Shown: one piece after another, positions 1 through 6,161 of the stretch
How the letters are laid out: each line of letters opens with the position of its first letter
Numbering within the stretch: the first letter of the stretch is position 1
NCBI GenBank assembly: GCA_017469325.1
Contig: JAFUGO010000183.1
Location: 1 to 12,271, forward strand
Length of the DNA stretch: 12,271 nucleotides
Origin: Mogibacterium sp.
GTDB taxonomy: Bacteria > Bacillota_A > Clostridia > Peptostreptococcales > Anaerovoracaceae
Direction of reading: 5' to 3'
The notes under the pieces: model-generated
The model's database searches: none
Told to the model about the DNA's origin: nothing
The model's input: the letters and a program-made list of their open reading frames with translations, nothing else
Program-made: the position numbers and the translations under genes

Positions 1-206
1 CCGCCGTTCTTCAGCTTCAGGCAGAACTGCCCCCACATATACATGAACAGCGCTGCAAACAGGAGCGGAAACGCATTGCTTTTGTATTTAATACCGAAGA
101 ATCCGCCGACCGCAACAACGATCTTAGGCACTAAATAAATAATAACGAGAAGCCCCGCAATGCACAGCAGGATTATCTTCAATTCTCTTTTATCATCTTC
201 AGACAT
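1..206 (-). CDS. Small membrane protein of unknown function, 5' part only (cut by window edge)
   Basis: The reverse strand is open from an ATG at 206 to the window edge, giving 68 residues with no stop. The start follows a good Shine-Dalgarno (AAGGGG, about 5 nt before the ATG). The product begins with a short charged stretch (MSEDDKRELK), then has a hydrophobic segment at about residues 10-36 (IILLCIAGLLVIIYLVPKIV) and a second at about 47-62 (FPLLFAALFMYMW), so it looks like a two-pass or larger membrane protein. I do not recognise a family. It is divergent from the rubrerythrin gene and has its own candidate extended -10 promoter at 287-313. Reality of the gene is supported by start, RBS, promoter and hydrophobic pattern; function is unknown. 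Confidence 0.6.
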   Translation of the reverse strand, partial: MSEDDKRELKIILLCIAGLLVIIYLVPKIVVAVGGFFGIKYKSNAFPLLFAALFMYMWGQFCLKLKNG

Positions 207-286
207 GTCTGTTCCCCTTCTTCACTTGATTATAATCAGATACCTCAGGTTCTCTTTTAACAACAGCCCTTATTGGTGTGTATAGT

Positions 287-313
287 ATTATAGCATACAT
301 TTACTGTTGTCAT
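287..313 (-). promoter_or_regulatory. Candidate extended -10 promoter for the leftmost membrane-protein gene
   Basis: On the reverse strand there is TATAAT (287-292) preceded by TGC (an extended -10, TGN). A weak -35, ATGACA (308-313), lies 15 bp upstream, a short spacing the extended -10 could offset. The predicted leader is about 75 nt and contains a perfect 12-bp palindrome, TGATTATAATCA (227-238), roughly 20 nt before the start codon. Motif-based call only. Confidence 0.45.
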
Positions 314-359
314 CGGAGGGGATAACCATAAGTATTCTAATTAAAATTGTGGATAGACT

Positions 360-590
360 TGTATGTGTGAGACCTCTGTTTTTTTGCGGAATGGCCTACG
401 CTGTGCACATACTCTGTATGTGCGAGATCTCTGTTTTTCGCGGAATGGCCTACGCTGTGCACATACTCTGTATGTGCGTGACCTCTGTTTTTTGCGGAAT
501 GGCCTACACACTGCACATACTCTGTATGTGTGAGATCTCTGTTTTTCGCGGAATGGCATACAAAGTACACATACTCTGTATGCAGAGTTT
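360..590. repeat. Tandem array of four 54-55-bp units with hairpins at the unit junctions
   Basis: Four head-to-tail units start at 360, 415, 469 and 523 (lengths 55, 54, 54, 54) and a degenerate fragment follows from 577. Each unit carries a TGTATGTG...CTCTG segment, a T5-T8 run, GCGGAATGGC and ACATACTC. The junctions of units 1/2 (405-423) and 2/3 (459-477) form the perfect inverted repeat GCACATAC-TCT-GTATGTGC; junction 3/4 (513-531) has one G:U change and the last junction is decayed. Units 1 and 3 share a GACCTCTG version while units 2 and 4 share GAGATCTCTG, which suggests that a 108-bp dimer was duplicated. Because 54 is divisible by 3 both strands stay open through the array, but neither open frame has a convincing start. 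No unit is separated by unique spacers, so this is not a CRISPR array. Confidence 0.9.
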
Positions 591-615
591 TATGTGTGTT
601 CTACAGAAATTGTAT

Positions 616-643
616 TTGAAACGGTGCAAAGCTGTGTTATGAT
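616..643 (+). promoter_or_regulatory. Promoter of the rubrerythrin gene
   Basis: TTGAAA (616-621) and TATGAT (638-643) are separated by 16 bp, and the -10 is preceded by TGT (an extended -10). It lies immediately after the repeat array and about 75 nt before the rbr start codon. The leader contains a small hairpin GGGC-CAGGT-GCCC (662-674). Confidence 0.65.
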
Positions 644-647
644 AACA
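635..647. promoter_or_regulatory. Candidate operator: 13-bp palindrome over the rbr -10 box
   Basis: TGTTAT-G-ATAACA is a perfect 6-1-6 inverted repeat covering the -10 element and the start of the transcript. Its position suits a repressor site. The layout resembles Fur/PerR-type palindromes in being A/T-rich with a single central base, but the sequence does not match the PerR consensus closely, so the regulator is not named. Confidence 0.4.
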
Positions 648-716
648 ACATAGTTAAGACAGGGCCAGGTGCCCGTGTTTAGATATTTAATGTAAGATAT
701 TAAGGAGGAAATAATT

Positions 717-1259
717 ATGGCAAAATGGGTTTGCAGCGTATGCGGTTATGTTCATGAGGGAGATGCAGCTCCGGAATTCTGCCCGGTATGCAAAGCACCT
801 GCAGATAAGTTCATCAAGCAGGAAGGCGAGAAGGTCTGGGCTGCTGAGCACGTTCTCGGCGTAGCAAGCGATGCTCCTGAAGAGATCAAGGATGGTCTCC
901 GCGAGATGTTCAACGGTGAGTGCACAGAGGTAGGTATGTATCTCGCTATGGCAAGAGTTACTATCCGCGAAGGTTATCCTGAGATCGGCGCTTTCTATGA
1001 GAAGGCAGCTTGGGAAGAGGCAGAGCACGCAGCTCACTTCGCAGAGCTCCTCGGTGAGGTCCTGACAGACAGCACAAAGAAGAACCTCGAGCTCAGAGCA
1101 GACGCTGAGTACGGCGCAACACAGGGAAGAGCTGACCTCGCTAAGAAGGCTAAGGAGCTCAACCTCGACGCTATCCATGACATAGTTCATGAGATCGGCC
1201 GCGACGAGGCGAGACACGGCAAGGGATTCGAAGGACTCCTCAAGAGATACTTCGGCTAA
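717..1259 (+). CDS. rbr: Reverse rubrerythrin (rubredoxin domain followed by diiron ferritin-like domain)
   Basis: The 180-residue protein has an N-terminal rubredoxin-type iron site (C6-x2-C9 and C22-x2-C25, in VCSVCG and CPVCK) and a C-terminal four-helix ferritin-like domain. Visible diiron ligands are E68/E71 in the first helix, E101xxH104 (EEAEH) and E164xxH167 (DEARH). In classical rubrerythrin the rubredoxin domain is C-terminal; here it is first, as in the reverse rubrerythrins of clostridia, which act in the cytoplasm as NAD(P)H-dependent peroxidases through an electron-donating partner. The start is fixed by AAGGAGG at 702-708. It is monocistronic: own extended -10 promoter, palindrome over the -10, and a strong terminator after it. 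The next gene on the same strand is a metalloregulator, which fits an iron/oxidative-stress theme but is not proof of a link. Confidence 0.95.
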   Translation: MAKWVCSVCGYVHEGDAAPEFCPVCKAPADKFIKQEGEKVWAAEHVLGVASDAPEEIKDGLREMFNGECTEVGMYLAMARVTIREGYPEIGAFYEKAAWEEAEHAAHFAELLGEVLTDSTKKNLELRADAEYGATQGRADLAKKAKELNLDAIHDIVHEIGRDEARHGKGFEGLLKRYFG

Positions 1260-1290
1260 TAGCTAAGCCCGAAAATCAAAAGTTTATTGA

Positions 1291-1320
1291 GAGGCTATCA
1301 GTCCGGTGATAGCCTCTTTT
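1291..1320 (+). terminator. Rho-independent terminator of rbr
   Basis: A perfect 10-bp stem, GAGGCTATCA (1291-1300) with TGATAGCCTC (1307-1316), loop GTCCGG, is followed by TTTT. It lies about 30 nt after the rbr stop codon. Confidence 0.9.
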
Positions 1321-1347
1321 AATGTTAACCTTGCAAACTATGTTATG

Positions 1348-1376
1348 TTGAATCGGCGGGTTTTTTATGATATGGT
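1348..1376 (+). promoter_or_regulatory. Candidate promoter of the DtxR/MntR-family regulator
   Basis: TTGAAT (1348-1353) and TATGGT (1371-1376) lie 17 bp apart, with TGA directly before the -10 (extended -10). The start codon is about 43 nt downstream. I do not see a clear DtxR or MntR palindrome in the region. Confidence 0.5.
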
Positions 1377-1418
1377 AAATACCGTAGAAGCCGGAAAGAC
1401 CGAAGGAGGCTCAGAAGA

Positions 1419-1817
1419 ATGAAGATACAGCAATCTGCAGAAGATTATCTGGAAGCAATGCTTGTGCTCCAGGAGAAGAACGGCTATATCCGTTCGATAG
1501 ATATCGCAAAGCACCTCGGAGTTACTAAGCCAAGCGTTTCATATGCTGTAAAGCGCCTCAGAGAGAGCGGCTACATCAATATGGAAGCTAACGGGCCTAT
1601 CACTCTGGCTCCGGCCGGCTACAAGATCGCCAAGAGGATATACGAGCGCCATAAGGCTCTGACTATCTTCCTCGAGAAGCTCGGAGTAAGCGAAGAGCAG
1701 GCTGAGGAGGACGCATGCAAGATCGAGCATGTGATCTCACACGAGACTTATGTATCGATCTGCGACTTCGTAAATGCCGACAGCGAAGAGACTGTCGGAA
1801 GCTACGAATACGAATAA
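1419..1817 (+). CDS. DtxR/MntR-family metal-dependent transcriptional regulator
   Basis: The 132-residue protein has the family layout: an N-terminal winged helix-turn-helix (about residues 5-65, with SIDIAKHLGVTKPSVSYAVKRL as recognition region) and a helical metal-binding and dimerisation domain (66-120). There is no C-terminal SH3-like domain, so in length it resembles MntR rather than DtxR/IdeR. By alignment from memory to Bacillus subtilis MntR, D9, E12, H78, E103 and H104 match D8, E11, H77, E102 and H103. The position of MntR E99 is C100, as in the iron sensors DtxR/IdeR (C102). The metal (Mn or Fe) therefore cannot be called with confidence. Members repress metal uptake genes when the metal binds. 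The start is supported by GAAGGAGG at 1402-1409. The gene is monocistronic and ends at a bidirectional terminator. Confidence 0.92.
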   Translation: MKIQQSAEDYLEAMLVLQEKNGYIRSIDIAKHLGVTKPSVSYAVKRLRESGYINMEANGPITLAPAGYKIAKRIYERHKALTIFLEKLGVSEEQAEEDACKIEHVISHETYVSICDFVNADSEETVGSYEYE

Positions 1818-1872
1818 AGGCAATCGGCAGAGGGCGCTTACATTGCGCTCAGCTGTCATCAAAAAAAGCAAT

Positions 1873-1917
1873 AAAATCACGTGACTCACGGCATAACGCC
1901 ATGAAGCACGTGATTTT
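1873..1917. terminator. Bidirectional terminator between the regulator gene and divIVA
   Basis: An 11-bp stem AAAATCACGTG (1873-1883) pairs with CACGTGATTTT (1907-1917). An inner stem TCA-C-GGC / GCC-A-TGA (one C/A mismatch) closes over ATAAC. A T run follows on the plus strand and an A run precedes it, so on the minus strand a T-rich tract follows as well. It lies between the ends of two convergent genes. Confidence 0.88.
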
Positions 1918-1939
1918 TTAATGCCCGGTCAATTCTCCG

Positions 1940-2623
1940 CTACTTGAGGATGATAGTGTTGTCTATCGATGCGGAGTCCTCTGCCATAGCCTTGAGGCTG
2001 TCGGAGAGGTCGGAAACTGTTGCATGCTCGAGGTCGGATACAGGAACACTGAAGTCAGCAGCTACAGTCTTGTCATCGTCGATCTTGTCCATGACGATCG
2101 TAGGAGCCTTGCTGATCGCATCCTCTGCAGATTCCTCTGCTGCAGGAAGCTCGATCTCTTCGCTGAGGTCTCTGATGATATCGAAGTCATCGCCGTCGAG
2201 GCTGTCGAGCTCGCTCTTGAGCATCTTGCGGAAGTTCTCTTTGAGTCTTCTTACCTTTGTGCTGAGGATCTCGTGCTCGTCAGTCAGCTTTCTTACGTTG
2301 ACCTTTGCGTCGAGCAGCATGTTCTCTGCCTCGAGCTCTGCATCTCTGATCATCAGCTCAGCTCTTCTCTCTGCGCTTGCCGAGATGTCTGCCATCAGCT
2401 TCTTTGCTGTCTCGAGAGTCTCGACCATTGCGTTGTCGTCCTTCTGAGCTTCTTCGAGCTGCTTCTCGAGAGCTTTGATCTTGTGCGCCATCGATCTGTT
2501 GTCGTTGAGCACCTTCTCATAGTCTGCAACTATAATATCCAGAAATTCGTCTACCTCTCTGGAGTTGTATCCTTTTTTATCACGGCTGAATTCTTTCTTA
2601 TCAATGTCAATCGGCATTATCAT
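1940..2623 (-). CDS. divIVA: DivIVA-family cell division/polarity protein
   Basis: The 227-residue protein begins with the DivIVA N-terminal module (PIDIDKKEFS, then GYNSREVDEFLDIIVADYEKVL at about residues 19-39). A long coiled coil follows (about 32-140, rich in E, K, A, L) and then an acidic, low-complexity C-terminal tail ending in TIILK. DivIVA proteins oligomerise at curved membranes at the septum and poles. The two residues before the conserved GY are K16-K17; B. subtilis has the membrane-inserting F17 followed by R18 at this place. The start could be 2623 or the ATG two codons later at 2617; the ribosome binding site (AGGAAAGG) is rather distant from both, so 2623 is kept. It is the last gene of the division cluster, 62 bp after sepF. 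Confidence 0.9.
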   Translation of the reverse strand: MIMPIDIDKKEFSRDKKGYNSREVDEFLDIIVADYEKVLNDNRSMAHKIKALEKQLEEAQKDDNAMVETLETAKKLMADISASAERRAELMIRDAELEAENMLLDAKVNVRKLTDEHEILSTKVRRLKENFRKMLKSELDSLDGDDFDIIRDLSEEIELPAAEESAEDAISKAPTIVMDKIDDDKTVAADFSVPVSDLEHATVSDLSDSLKAMAEDSASIDNTIILK

Positions 2624-2685
2624 AGTGTCTGCACCCTACCTTTCCTGTTGTGTTGACTGTTTTTATTTATCTGACTGCGGATCTG

Positions 2686-3225
2686 TTATTTCCACGGACT
2701 TTCTTTTACTGCCGGTTTGCCGGCCTCTGTCGCTCTGTCTACCATTGCCTTTATGTTAACATTATGAGGAGCAAAAAGGTAGATGTTCTGGTTTATCCTC
2801 TGGATGTTTCCGCTGAGCGCGTATGTTGCGCCGCTCATGAAATCGAACATCTTGCGGGCGAGGTCTGTCTCTACCTTCTCGAGGTTGATGATGACCGGCT
2901 TGTTTGCCTTGAGGTTGTCGATCAGCTTGCGGCATTCGTCGATGTTCTTAGGCTCGATCACGACCATCCTGAACGCTCCGGAGTCGTTGCGCGAAGCTCT
3001 GTCGACGGTCTCTCTTCTCTCTACCGTGAACTTCTGCGGCGGAGCTACCTCGCTGAATGCGAGCGGGCTGATACCTGTGTTTGCAGGAGGTTCTGAAGGA
3101 GCCGGCGCTGCGGAGCCTTTCAATTCCTCTTTGTATGCGTCTATTTCTTCCTGGGAGATGTCATCATAGTCTTCATACTCGTCAGTGATCCCGACCAGGT
3201 CTTTCATTTTGTCCATAAAACCCAT
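2686..3225 (-). CDS. sepF: SepF, FtsZ-associated septum protein
   Basis: The 179-residue protein has the SepF layout: an N-terminal amphipathic membrane-targeting helix (MGFMDKMKDLVGI), an acidic and Pro/Ala-rich linker (about 15-65), and a C-terminal FtsZ-binding core (about 85-155) with MVVIEPKNIDECRKLIDNL, KPVIINLE, and the signature SGATYALSGN followed by QNIYLFAP. SepF forms rings that tether and align FtsZ at the division site, a role overlapping FtsA. The start is supported by AGAGGAGG about 9 nt upstream. It follows yggS by 16 bp and precedes divIVA; the YggT-type (ylmG) and ylmH genes often found between them in Bacillota are absent. Confidence 0.95.
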   Translation of the reverse strand: MGFMDKMKDLVGITDEYEDYDDISQEEIDAYKEELKGSAAPAPSEPPANTGISPLAFSEVAPPQKFTVERRETVDRASRNDSGAFRMVVIEPKNIDECRKLIDNLKANKPVIINLEKVETDLARKMFDFMSGATYALSGNIQRINQNIYLFAPHNVNIKAMVDRATEAGKPAVKESPWK

Positions 3226-3241
3226 TTGCCTTTGTCCTCCT

Positions 3242-3940
3242 CTATCTGTAATTGCGCGGCCCGAATATTGAACTGCCGACTCTTACTATCGTTGCTCCTT
3301 CTTCAATAGCTACCTCGAAGTCTCCGGACATACCCATCGACAGCTCTGTCGGCGCGAAGCGTTCCGGCGGAAGCTCCCAGCCCTTCATCTCTTTGAAAAG
3401 CTCTGCTGCCTCTTTGAAGTACGGCCTTGAGTCCTCGGGTTCTGCCGCGATCGGCGGTATGCACATGAGACCGCAGACCCTTACATTTTCGCACTGCTCA
3501 GTGATCTCCGTCACAAGCTGCTTAAGGTCTGCCGACGCGATGCCGGATTTTGTCTCTTCCATCGCGGAGTTGATCTCGATGAGCACATCCATCGTGATGC
3601 CTGCCGAAGCGGCCCTTTTGTCTATCTCGTGCGCAAGCTTCAGGGAGTCGACGGAGTGGATCATCACTACCTTGTCGATCACCTGGCGCACCTTGTTGGT
3701 CTGCAGATGGCCAATAAGATGCCATCTTACAGGCTTGACGTCTTCATATTTCTGGAGCAGCTCCTGAACGCGGTTCTCGCCGATGTCGGTCGCGCCGGCG
3801 TCGATCGATTCGTTGATCTCGGATGCCGGGTGGGTCTTTGTGACCGCTATAAGAGTCACATCTTCAGGTGACCTGCCGCTCCTGACCGCCGCTTCGTCTG
3901 CTCTTCTTTTGACTTCTGAATATCTTTCAGCTATCGTCAT
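3242..3940 (-). CDS. yggS: YggS/PLPBP-family pyridoxal phosphate homeostasis protein
   Basis: The 232-residue protein covers the whole single-domain alanine-racemase-like TIM barrel of the YggS/YlmE family. The PLP-binding lysine is K35 in IAVTKTHP. Other signatures are GENRVQEL, WHLIGHLQTNK (about 73-83), GLMCIPP, and the C-terminal SMGMSGDFEVAI and GATIVRVGSSIFG. It is a cytoplasmic PLP carrier involved in vitamin B6 and amino-acid homeostasis, not a racemase. The start lies 2 nt after the stop of the preceding HlyD-like gene, so the two are translationally linked, with the RBS (GAAGGCG) inside the upstream gene. Placement before sepF is the conserved Bacillota context. Confidence 0.96.
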   Translation of the reverse strand: MTIAERYSEVKRRADEAAVRSGRSPEDVTLIAVTKTHPASEINESIDAGATDIGENRVQELLQKYEDVKPVRWHLIGHLQTNKVRQVIDKVVMIHSVDSLKLAHEIDKRAASAGITMDVLIEINSAMEETKSGIASADLKQLVTEITEQCENVRVCGLMCIPPIAAEPEDSRPYFKEAAELFKEMKGWELPPERFAPTELSMGMSGDFEVAIEEGATIVRVGSSIFGPRNYR

Positions 3941-3942
3941 TT

Positions 3943-5316
3943 CTATTCGCCTTCGGCAGCTGCACTGCCGCTCTTCGCTTCTTCCTGTTCAGCCTCTTCT
4001 GTCTTGACTTCGTCCTTCTTTTCTTCAGCTTTAGCTTCAGTCTTGGACTCTTCCTGCTTAGCTTCAGTTTTGGACTCGTCTTTCTTGACTTTTCTCGGTT
4101 TGAGGCTGTCTATGTCTTCTTCCGACGGCTGCTCGATGATCTCGTCGTAGTCGCGCAGCGTCTCTACGTAGTTGCCTTCATCATCGACATAGATGTCCGA
4201 ATATACGACGCACTGTGTGCCGTCATCGGCCTTCACTCTGACCGGAACGAATTCATGCTCGCCGAGTTTGTTCTTGATGAATACTCCGCGCTTTCCGTCC
4301 GGAGCATCGACGATGCTCTCATCGAGGACCACCAGTCCCTCTGCGCTGACTACCGTGACAGTCGCGTCGCATGTACGCTCCTCGAGGAATCCGTCGAAGA
4401 AGGATTTGCAGGTCAGCACGACCTTTGCCTTCTTGCCGCCCGGCTCGACACTGTAGACCTTTACGTCCGTGGTGCTCTCCCCCACATTGAGAGTCACGGT
4501 ATCGCCCGGAACGTATTTCTCCGCTTTCTCGTTGTCGATGTAGTAGACAAGATACCACTTGCTGTTGCGGACTATCTTGAATACCGGATATGACTCGCCG
4601 CATCTGTGGTCAGGGGTCTTTATGGACCTGCTCTTTGTGAGCGACTTGAGGTCGTCATATGTAAGACTCTCAAGAGCCGATGTGCTGAGCTTTGCCTCGG
4701 CTCCGTCAACGAAGTAGCTCACATAGCCGGATCCCTTGACGGCTCCGTCCTTTGTGGTCACTGTCGTGTCACCGAGTTCTTCGATTATCCTGGTGTATTT
4801 GCCGGCATCCGCGTCTTCGTCTTCCTGAGCGGCTGCATCAGCATCTTTTTCTCCACCGTCCTTCGACTCATCGCCGGAGGCTTTTTCTGCATCGTCCGCT
4901 TTGGCGTCTTTGTCAGAGGCTTTATCTGCCTCTGCATCAGTCGCGGTCTGATCGTCTTCTATCCGGGCATTAAGGTCCTGCTTCTCTACCTTTTCGGCGG
5001 CCTCTTCGAAGGCTTCTTCTATGTCAGTCAGTTCCGCTACCTTGGTGCCGTACTTTACCAGCTTGCCCTCTTCAATGATGCGATTGACATAACTGTCCTG
5101 AGCCGCTACATAAACGCTCTCATCTCTCACAATAAAAGCAGAGACCTCATCATTGACGTCTATCGTGCCGTGTTCCGCTATATATGTCTTCTCGAGCATC
5201 CCTTTCAACGAAGGGACGGCATAGAGTGCTATGCAACATATTGCGATCAGACCTATATACACCAGAATCGCAATTATTAACTTTCTGTTTACAAGCCCTC
5301 TTCGATTGGTTTCCAT
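3943..5316 (-). CDS. HlyD-like single-pass membrane protein of the division cluster
   Basis: The 457-residue protein has one membrane anchor (about residues 12-34) with a short cytoplasmic N-terminus (METNRRGLVNRK). A lipoyl/barrel-sandwich half motif follows at about 55-98 (DEVSAFIVRDESVYVAA...EEGKLVKYGTKVAEL), and a beta-rich part at 190-380 (GYVSYFVDG, KYVPGDTVTL, GKRGVFIKN) that resembles HlyD-type adaptors found beside yggS-sepF in Clostridia. Between them lies an Asp/Ala/Lys/Glu low-complexity insert (about 115-172), and the C-terminus (about 395-457) is a Lys/Glu-rich tail with near-repeats of ESKTEAK. Both low-complexity parts should be outside the membrane. No export partner (ABC or RND gene) is adjacent, so a transport role is not supported; an envelope or division role is inferred from context. 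The ATG lacks an evident Shine-Dalgarno and lies only 11 nt after a TATAAT box. Confidence 0.8.
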   Translation of the reverse strand: METNRRGLVNRKLIIAILVYIGLIAICCIALYAVPSLKGMLEKTYIAEHGTIDVNDEVSAFIVRDESVYVAAQDSYVNRIIEEGKLVKYGTKVAELTDIEEAFEEAAEKVEKQDLNARIEDDQTATDAEADKASDKDAKADDAEKASGDESKDGGEKDADAAAQEDEDADAGKYTRIIEELGDTTVTTKDGAVKGSGYVSYFVDGAEAKLSTSALESLTYDDLKSLTKSRSIKTPDHRCGESYPVFKIVRNSKWYLVYYIDNEKAEKYVPGDTVTLNVGESTTDVKVYSVEPGGKKAKVVLTCKSFFDGFLEERTCDATVTVVSAEGLVVLDESIVDAPDGKRGVFIKNKLGEHEFVPVRVKADDGTQCVVYSDIYVDDEGNYVETLRDYDEIIEQPSEEDIDSLKPRKVKKDESKTEAKQEESKTEAKAEEKKDEVKTEEAEQEEAKSGSAAAEGE

Positions 5317-5327
5317 AGTCTTAAAAG

Positions 5328-5357
5328 ATTATACAACAAAAAATACGCGCAATACAA
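5328..5357 (-). promoter_or_regulatory. Candidate promoter of the HlyD-like/yggS/sepF/divIVA cluster
   Basis: On the minus strand TATAAT (5328-5333) is preceded at 18 bp by TTGTAT (5352-5357). The -35 sits inside the stem of the upstream operon's terminator. Transcription would begin about 3-6 nt before the ATG at 5316, giving an almost leaderless message, which agrees with the lack of a ribosome binding site. Confidence 0.5.
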
Positions 5358-5374
5358 TATGTATTTACGCGTAT
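5338..5374 (-). terminator. Rho-independent terminator of the ylxM-trmD operon
   Basis: Read on the minus strand, ATACGCG (5368-5374) pairs with CGCGTAT (5343-5349), and inside it AATAC pairs with GTATT over a 5-nt loop; the stem is followed directly by TTTTTT. It lies about 55 nt after the trmD stop codon. Confidence 0.75.
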
Positions 5375-5429
5375 GCGTTGAAATTACCACATTTTGTGTG
5401 TCTGCGCTGTTTCCGTTTCCGGCGGCTTT

Positions 5430-6155
5430 TTACAGGTATTTCGCCAGTATCGCCTTCTGCTTTTTGCTCAGCTCCGGCTCACTTTTGACATATGCCTCGA
5501 AGAGGTCGGGTCTGCGCTCCTTCGTGATGATGAGCGACTGCTCCCAGCGCCACAGATCTATCTCTCCGTGGTTGCCGGACAGCAGGATCTCCGGGACCTC
5601 ATCGCCGTCATACTCGCGCGGTTTTGAGTACTGCGGATACTCGAGCAGTCCCGAATAGACCGACTCATCGTTCACTGACTCCTCTCCCGCGAGGACTCCG
5701 TCCAGGAACCTTGCGACCGTATCGATGAGCACCATCGCAGGGAGCTCCCCGCCGGTCAGCACGTAGTCGCCTATGGAGACTTCCCTGGCGCCGAGCCTGT
5801 CAAGAGCTCTCTGGTCAACGCCCTCATAGTGGCCGCAGAGTATGGTTATCTCCGGCGCCTCTGAAAGCTCGAGGGCCATGTCGCCCGACAGCATCTCCCC
5901 GCGCGGAGACATGTAGATCACCTCGCCGCCATAGCCCTTGGCATCGAACGCGTCAAGGATGGGCTGCACCTGCATCACCATGCCGGCGCCTCCTCCGTAT
6001 GGGGTGTCGTCGACGCGGTTGTGCTTGTCTTTGGTGTAGTCCCTTATATCCGTGATATCCAGCTCGATTATTCCGTTGTCTATCGCTCTTCCCAGCATAC
6101 TCATGCGTATAGGCGCGAACATGTCGGGGAAGATGGTGAGGATGTTGATCTTCAT
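5430..6155 (-). CDS. trmD: tRNA (guanine-N1-)-methyltransferase TrmD
   Basis: The 241-residue protein has normal family length. TrmD uses S-adenosylmethionine to methylate G37 next to the anticodon, which prevents +1 frameshifting. Visible motifs are the N-terminal MKINILTIFPDMF, RVDDTPYGGGAGMVM (about 48-61), the trefoil-knot SAM site CGHYEGVDQR (107-116) and SIGDYVLTGGE (127-137), and GLLEYPQYSKP in the linker, then the C-terminal tRNA-binding domain. The gene starts 6 nt after rimM with a weak RBS (AAAGAAG), so it relies on coupling. It is the last gene of the operon; rplS, which usually follows, is not here. Confidence 0.97.
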   Translation of the reverse strand: MKINILTIFPDMFAPIRMSMLGRAIDNGIIELDITDIRDYTKDKHNRVDDTPYGGGAGMVMQVQPILDAFDAKGYGGEVIYMSPRGEMLSGDMALELSEAPEITILCGHYEGVDQRALDRLGAREVSIGDYVLTGGELPAMVLIDTVARFLDGVLAGEESVNDESVYSGLLEYPQYSKPREYDGDEVPEILLSGNHGEIDLWRWEQSLIITKERRPDLFEAYVKSEPELSKKQKAILAKYL

Positions 6156-6161
6156 ACTTCT

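Noticed and set aside
337..570. Minus-strand frames through the repeat array (HSAKNRDLAHTEYV-like repeats)
   Set aside because: Two different minus frames are open through the same DNA, which is expected from the repeat and not from a gene; no start signal was found.
360..590. CRISPR array
   Set aside because: Units are contiguous with no unique spacers between conserved repeats, and no cas genes are present.
307..642. Open frame of 111 codons (plus) with repeated MCEISVFRGMAYAVHIL-like units
   Set aside because: It starts with TTG without a ribosome binding site and is open only because the 54-bp DNA repeat is a multiple of three; the opposite strand is open for the same reason.
687..1217. 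Minus-strand frame opposite rubrerythrin
   Set aside because: Shadow of rbr, which has a clear family match, RBS, promoter and terminator.
3943..5316. Drug or toxin exporter adaptor
   Set aside because: There is HlyD-like similarity but no ABC, MFS or RND gene next to it, and the neighbours are division genes.
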